DNA of 64,000 bases from Anniella stebbinsi (lineage: Eukaryota; Chordata; Lepidosauria; Squamata; Anniellidae), in assembly GCA_029215795.1 (NCBI GenBank), contig JARDYH010000002.1, positions 278,636,310 to 278,700,309 of the forward strand, written 5' to 3'. A program made the position numbers and the translations under genes. Below the pieces are notes generated by a model. That model was not told the DNA's origin, made no database searches, and saw only the letters and a list, made by a program, of their open reading frames with translations. This document shows, in pieces, positions 45,301 to 53,600 of this stretch (its first letter is position 1; each line of letters starts with the position of its first letter).

Positions 45301-48300
45301 GGCATCCTTCAAATAGCCCACAGATTGTTTTAGGGTTATTTGAGGGTTGTCTAACCCTCAAACAACCCATGCTGCTTGGGTTCGCACGACAAGACACAAC
45401 AAGAGGGTGTCACATGAGCATAACACAACAGCCCCCACAGGTAAATTAACCCATGCGAACCAGGTCTATGCATATATGTGGGATGTTTTGTTCTGACTTG
45501 TTATAAAGACTACTTTTTTCAGGATATTCCCAATAACGTATTGTGACATTATCTTGTATATTTATTTCATCATAGCTGTTAACATCTTTACAGTGCTAAT
45601 TGAGCTAGATTGGGGTGGGCAGAAGTTAGGATATCTAGACATTTTGGATTTCAGCTCCCAGGCAAGGAATGTGCCAGGAGTTGGAGTCCAAAACATCCGG
45701 AGATTTACCTGTTCTAGATTAGAGGTGAGCAACCCGTGCCGTGGCCCACAGGCCACATGCAGTCCTCTACCATTCCACTCACAGTCTGACGAGCCTCACT
45801 GACTTTTTCCCCACAGCTGGGCTGTGGGAAAAAGAGCACTGTTCTGTAGCCTCCAACCTGCCACTTTGCACCGCATGGGACCCTCAGGGCCAAAAAAAGT
45901 TGCCCATCCCTGATCTAGATGGAAAATGGCTGAAGAAACAATCATCATGGTATTTATTGTTTCAAGAAATATTCACCATGTTTTCAGCTAAATGTGAAGG
46001 GAAACAGCGTGGAACTCTCCTTGGTGCAGTATAGAGAAATGTTGCCCCACGTGGGAGAGGCCATGGCCCAATGGTAGAGCATCTGTATTACAAGCAGAAG
46101 GTCCCAGGTTGGATCCCTGCCATTTCCAGGTAGGGCCAAGAAGGAATCGTGTCTGAAACCCTGGAGTCGCTGCCAGTCAGTGCTGACAATACTGGGCTAG
46201 GTAGACCTATGGTCTGCCTCAATATTAGGCAGCGTACTGTGTTCCTGTGCCTCCACTATTACATTGTCACACTAGTCCTTTCCTTGTTTTGAGTTCCCTC
46301 CTGAAGAAGACGAGGTTTCACTGAGGTTTTTAACTGACTTTGTGGCCAGGCTTAAAAGTTTAAAATGTTTTAAATATCAGCTGTTTTATGTTTTATGGTT
46401 TTAAATTTTGTATATTGACTTTTTAATGTTCAATCTTTTAATCTTTGTAAACCGCCCAGAGAGCTTCGGCTATGGGGTGGTATATAAATGTAATAAATAA
46501 TAATAACAATACATTTGAAGGACAGCATGACCAAATGACAGATTCCAGGGAAATATAGCTATAGCTATATTTAGTTTATAGATATCTCTGACCAAGTTGA
46601 GACAGAGAATGCACAGTTTCCCCAGTTGTGCTCCTGATAGCATATGACAAGGCTTATTGTTCTAATGATGCCAGATATAACTAATACATATTATGTGTTC
46701 TAATTATTTTTTAAACTGGAATTTTGAAAACCTCGAGCTTGCTGCAGTCATCAGTGGCACAGTACAGTAATATAGTTTACCACTAAGGGGCACAAGCATT
46801 CAACAGTATTCTACGGTTTTCTAGATACAGTTGTGTAATATGTTTTGCTGAATTCATTCTTGCAATGCACGTTTTGTATATTTTTACTAGTGTTTCCCAA
46901 ATCAGACAGTTATGATACCGATTTTGCATATATCTCAGTATGGAGTCGAACTCTCTAGTCTAGTCTACCTGTTTAATTATTAAAACAAACAGACCTGTTT
47001 AAAGCTCCCCACCCCATTATACATCAGACAAAAATGGGTTACTGAACATACTGATACTTAATCTAGTTTTAATATGACCATAGCTCTTCTGATATATTGC
47101 TATTTTTAGCCTCTTGGCTATATTTGCTACCATTCGATAAAATAATTACATTTTTCTTATACTCAGATGACAGTTTCAACCCATTAAAATCAATGAGAGT
47201 TTTGTTATTGCATAGAATTGCTATAAGTGTAATTAAAATAACATGTTCACTGTCGATTACAAAAATTAAAATTCTATTGCTTCCTAATTTTTTTTATCGA
47301 TATTAAAAACAAGGGACTTGGTTTCACAGATGTTTTTTTTGAATAAGTATTTATGGCACATCTTGTGCAGTGCAATTGTGTACGTGTCTACTCAGATGTA
47401 AGGCCCACTGAGTTGCATGGAACTCACTTCCAGGCAAGTGTGCATAGGATTGCAGCCTTAGTGAATCTGAAGAAGTGTATGAACAGCAACAGTTCAGTGT
47501 TCTTTGGTTCAAGCTTTAGCATTACAATTGGTTTTACACTTCAGTATCTGAGGACACTGTCAATCCATTGGTTAGCAGCTTAGGAAGAACATTCTGAGGT
47601 TAATCTTTCAAAAACAGTACTGGAGGTGAGCCTATTAATACAGATCATTACCAGCAGCTAGGCATGTGGATGTGTCTTTCTCCAAGAGGCTGCATATCAC
47701 TTGTGCAATGCATAGCATGAGAAACAGGACAGTGTAAAATGAAAGCAAATATGAAATGTCTGTGTTTCACTTAGCAGGAAATTCTTAAACAAGGCTGCCA
47801 CATGTTATACTCATTTTGTTACTAAAGCTGAGTTCAGTACTTGAAAGTAAGAAATGATGGCAATCCAGAGAACTGCATTTGTTAGTTACACTGGCCCACC
47901 AGGGCTTTCCATTTTTTGTTTTGAAGAACAGCCCTTCCTTCCCTCAATACAACATAGGAATCTGATTTTGGAAAACTGCTCAGGGAAGATTTTTAAAATA
48001 GTTTACATTGTGGCATTCGGTGGGTTTGATGTTAAAGGCAAAAAAACATCCAAAAGTCCTTTGAGCATGCTTAAAGGAGCCATCTGGATCCAGGACAAAA
48101 GTGGCAATATCTGTACCAATAATAAGTAATGGAACGTGATTATTTATTTATTTATATCCCACCTTTTCCCCAATACTGAGCCTCAAGGTGGCTTTACAAA
48201 ATTAAAACATATACAATTAAAACATATAAATAGAAATATGCAAAAGTTAAAATATAATTAAATGTAGTTCAATATTAAAACATTTAAAACATTTAAAATA

Positions 48301-50608
48301 CAAATAACGATATTAAAAAAGTCCAGTGCATAAACAGAGGTCCAGGTTATTCGCCAAAGGCCTACTGGAACAAAAAGGAGTTTGCCTGCCTCTGGAAGCA
48401 CACCAAGGAGAGAGCCAGTCTAGCTTTCCAGTATATTGTTGTTTGTACATTTCAATGCACTAATTGCATTTAAATATTTTAGATTTGGATCATAAAATTA
48501 GGTGCATGGCATCTCAAGACCATCATGCTTTCCTAAGCAAATAATCATGTGGAAAGTAGGAAACAGCCTCATCACATTTGTTTGATCATTGACTGTGTAC
48601 AATACATTCCTTTCTGTATCTCCCCACCCCTCCCCTCTTATCTATGCAAAATACCAGAGATTAGACCTGATGTTTACAAATAGAAACTGTTCTTTCTTCA
48701 GTTCAAATATTGTCCAATAGCATACTGGTAGTAGCCTTAAAAATAGATTTCATTGCCCGTAACTTACTTCTGACATATTATTAATCAATATGCCCAGTAA
48801 TAAAACAAACTTCCATGATTTAGTGCTGTTTTCTGTTTTTGACCTTTCTCCAGGTCAGTTTTCCTGTGGAAATAAGCGCTGTGATGAAAATGAAGGTTTG
48901 AAGAGTTGGGAAGTGAATTTTGGTTACGTTGAGCATGATGTAAAGAAAAATGCACTTGTGAAATTAAGTGAGTACTTTATACAGTCAGTTTTGACACTTG
49001 TGCAATTTTTAATGGATCTTTTAATGTTTCTACAGGGTAGAAAAGTACAATTGATATTTTAAAAGACCTAGGAGAATTTAAACACAGAGTTCACAAAATG
49101 AGTGCAATTTCAGATCAGCGCCATTTAAGACCAGTCAGAGCTTGGCCAGAGTTTCTGTAGAATGTGGGCTGCACCCAATTGGCCCAATTCAGCACTCTCA
49201 CCTGACTTCAATAGCCCGAACCAGAAGAACCAGGACTTCTGGGAGCCCTTGCAGCTTTGTGCCTCCTGCTGAACATGGGCTGAAGCAAATATCCACCTAT
49301 GGTCACCATACTGAACACGGATGCCAGGAGAGTCCTTGTTCTACTTTATAAAGCGGGACTGGAAAACCTTTTTCCTGAATTTGTTCCATTGAAACCTGTT
49401 GGGGTCTACATTCCAGCAGTGGGCATGGTCAGAGCCAAAAGTGGGCAGAATTATACCTTTCCCATTGCAAGGTGACTCTTACCTTGCAATGGGAAAAAGC
49501 TCATTGTGGGGGAAGGCATCTGCATCCTTCCACAACTTATGCAAAGTTTCCTTCATCAGCTTTGTGGCTGGGGAGACAGTGGAGGAAGGAGTGAATAACA
49601 TAAATAACTCAGAGCGATGTGGTGAAAGGAGTGACCTGGAAGAGATTGGAGATCCAGATTGAGAGGCCTGGAGGTCTGCATTTGGCCCTCTGGACAGAGG
49701 TTCCCCACTCCAGTTATAAAGCAATAGCAGTCTTCTTTCACCCAGCAGAACTACTTTATTAGCTAGACTGATAGAATTTGCTGTAACTTATTGTGCAACA
49801 TTAAGAATATTACTGGAGGTTTAATTGACCCACAAGGACTCATTCCATAGATAGTAGCATTTCAAGATACCTCAACATTTATCTAGCTCAACCCCTCCCC
49901 CACTATAATTATATCCTCGTTATGATTAATATATCAAAATCATTAATATATCCTCATAGGAGGAGATTCCAAAATTTCCTTGAGTGAATTCTGGCCTTCC
50001 CTAACCCAAGGTTTGTCATTCCCTATCTTGCACTGCAGATGAACATCAACTGCTTTTTTAAATACGTAGCATTTGAAGCACAGGAGCTCCTATACCAAAC
50101 CCACTAGCTGCTCTTAAAACATAAGCAAATTGGAATACGTTTTGGTGGTTCCAGTGGTGCTTGAAGAAAAGGGATGGTCTGAGTAAATGGCTCAGAACGT
50201 GTTTTTAATAGCATTCTTTTGGTAGGCCAGCAGCGCACTCCAATATATGTCTACTTAAACGTACTTCCTATTGAGGGGTTCAGTGGGGCTTACTACTTGG
50301 AAACTGGGCATAGCATTGCAGCCCAAGTGCTGTTTGCTGCTGCTTTTCCAATTTGTTTATTAAAAGCTGGAACTAATACTGACTGTTTAGGTTAGCATGC
50401 ATATATGTGAAGTGAAATTTTATATATAGCTATCCTAAAATAATTGAAAGGAACATTTAGGGAGATAATTGCTATCACATCTTTACTTGAATAAGTAATT
50501 TATTCTTTTCTTTTCGTTTAGGGCTCTGTCCAGAATGCTCTTACAAATTAAACTTTCATCATAGGTAACACGCCACTTGGAAGTACAATAGTTATATGTG
50601 TCTGTGAA

Positions 50609-50649
<41 letters not shown>

Positions 50650-53600
50650 TCTATCCATCTATTATAGACACTATAATATATTCATATCGCCAATATATTC
50701 ATACTGACTTTTTAGATCAGTGACACCACAACAACTAACAAATCTTATAGTACTGTTCAAATATGAGTTGTCAGTTATTAAAACTTTTTATTACAAATCA
50801 GTATTTTTAATATGATAATATATGCTTGTAGTCTGGATTTGTAAAAGAAAGAGGTGTCATAATTGAAACCCATAGTTCTTAATTCTAGCTGGGTCAAACA
50901 CCTCTCTATTATTAGTGCATGTAGGAACTGTATCTTTCTTATACAAAATCTATTCATTTCACAGTTCATCTTGGTCTCCTTAAAAGCTTCAAGTTTACTG
51001 GTTTTCAGAGTCAGCTATTGAGGAAGTCTTTAAAATCCCTCTTTTATACCTTATTTCTAATGTATTTTTGTAGCTGGATGGACACATTGGTAGAATTTTT
51101 TAAATTTATTTCTGGTTCTAAAGGAGAAAGGAAGTCAAACCAACAAAGAATAAAGAGAGCACAGAACAAAGCTCCAAAGGGTTAACATGTAAGAGGTCAA
51201 GATTGACTACAGCACATCGACACAAGTCAAAGAAAAAAAAGAGCAATAAAGGTAAAAGAACCTTCAATGTTTAAAGTAAGGGTACTTTTAAATTTTAACA
51301 TGAATAATTGAATGTTTGACGCTGTAATAATAACATGTGTCTTATATTTTCGAAAATCATTTGCCTGAGGCCAGAGACTGACAATTCAATGGGGTTTGGA
51401 TGCATGCAGGATTGTAGTTTACATTTAGTTGTGAGAGGCAAGGCCAAACATGGGTGATAGGAGGGAGGAAGTGATGTTGAGAGAATTTACTGGATTATTA
51501 CCCACAGGCAGGAAGATTTCCTCAATAGTTTTTAAATGATTTCATGGTTTTAATTTTTGTGAACTGCCCAGAGAGCTTCGGCTATAGGGTGGTATAAAAT
51601 GCAATAAATAAATAAATGAAAGTGAATTGGTCTTAATCCTGGGGTGATTCTAACTTGGCATTTGAAACCAAATCTGGGTTAAGAGCATACCCAAATGACA
51701 ATTAGCAATAATTAATGTGGTCTACATATAATAGCAGGACTTTTTGGCAGTTCTCTCTGACCTCCTGAAACGTCAACGACTGCTAGTAAATATTGAACCT
51801 TTGGCATTTGGCATAACATTTATGTATGTATAGGAATGACTACACGTGTAACTAATTGTGTTTAAAAATGTTTTTTTCAGATCCAGCATTGTTAGAAGAA
51901 TCTGACGATTCTGATGAAGGTAAATAATTAGGATGCAATCCTATGGGATTGCAGCCTGTTAGGTGGAAGCCTTTGAGCTTGCAAGCTTCCTGTTCCTCCA
52001 ATATATATATATATATTTTTAAATAACCATCTAGACGGGACCCTGAACCCATCCAGCTTACTCATTGGTAGTGGGTGGGGCTGTGCAACAAAGAGGCCAC
52101 CCTCTTCTCACCCTCTCCATAGCCATTCAAGGCCACTTTTTTGTAACCTCAAAGCAGGCACTGTGGTACTTTCCACAATGGCTACAAGGGGCAAGTGGAG
52201 GGATTGGATCTCAGACTCCCTTTCCTGAGGTTGTAGGAATATCTACAGCCTTGGATGGGAACTCCAAAATATCCTATGGATCATAGGATAACTCTCTTAA
52301 GCGATGTTTAGTATTGGGGGGGGGGGGACCCACACACAAATCTATGATTACTGTTTCAGTTCTTTTGATTTAGAGTGCATTTCTGTTCATTAGCAAAGTC
52401 AAAGACTGATAATGTGAAAAGCTTTAAAAGGAAATCTCAAAGAAATGGATGATTGGTCTCCGTTCTTGGAAAGAAAATATTATTGATTTTGACAGACGAA
52501 CATTTATGGCAGTACTACAAAAAATCTAATTAGGAGCTACATTGACTTCTGCTGACTTCCAAAGAACTGTAACTAGTTCGGCATGGCCACAGAAGCATTT
52601 TAGTTCTTCAAAAAGCAGCCTCTTCCCATTGCATGACAAACTGCTTTTGAAACTAAGAGGACTTTCAAAAGCAGATTGTGACCCAACATGTGGGTCTGTT
52701 ATTCAAAGAAACTAAGTCCAAAGAAACTAAGGACACAGTCATGTGCATATTTAGACAGAAGAAAACAAAATCCTACAATTCCCAGCATCCCTCTGGCCAG
52801 CCATGTGGGCTGGGGCATGCTGGAGTTGTAGGACTTTTTTCTGTCTAAACATGCATAGACTTGTGGCTTAAGGTTTGTTTGTTTTAAATTCCTGCTTGGC
52901 ATGTCCAAGGGCTTTGAATCATTGGTGTTGTAAAAAGAAGAACGTAAGGAGAGAGAGAACAACAAAGCTTCTTGTGTGACCTTAAAGACTAACAAAGTGT
53001 TCATAACTGGGAGATCCCTTAGAAATATATGCCACCCATCTTATGTTCAGACACACAACTGATAAGGATTACAGAATGACTGTTTAAAGAAAAAGTTAGG
53101 ATTTGCAGAATTTTAGAAAGGAACTAGTCTGCACAAAAGAGCCTTGAGATCGATATGTGGCAGACAGGTAGAAATCTGCCCCCTTTTTGCTCAATCATCT
53201 TTTGCTTCCCTGGGCCCACTATAAATGAACAAGTGCTATTGGTATGAATAAATGTTATTAACTGCCTTATCTGTAATAAGCACTGAGATAGCCTCCTAGT
53301 GCTTCCAATCTATGTAGGTACATATTACCATGGCTGTAAAATAGCATCAAGCAGCCTCACGTTACCAGAAAATGTTCTACACTAAATAAGTATGAAATAT
53401 CCCTGTGCCATAGTCCAATTCTCATTGCACGGTAAAAAAAGCAATTTAGTACTTCTAGATGCACCAGAAGGTGGAGGGGAAGGTATATTTTGAATATGTA
53501 TTCAAACGTGAGTTCCTCTAAAAGCAGTGCCCTGTGAACAGATGGCATTTGGATATGGATGTGCATTGAGACGCAGGTGCACCCCTTAGCTCCAGGGTCT

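Noticed and set aside
46051..46130. tRNA gene
   Set aside because: A- and B-box words are present, but a cloverleaf cannot be formed and the sequence continues into a SINE body.
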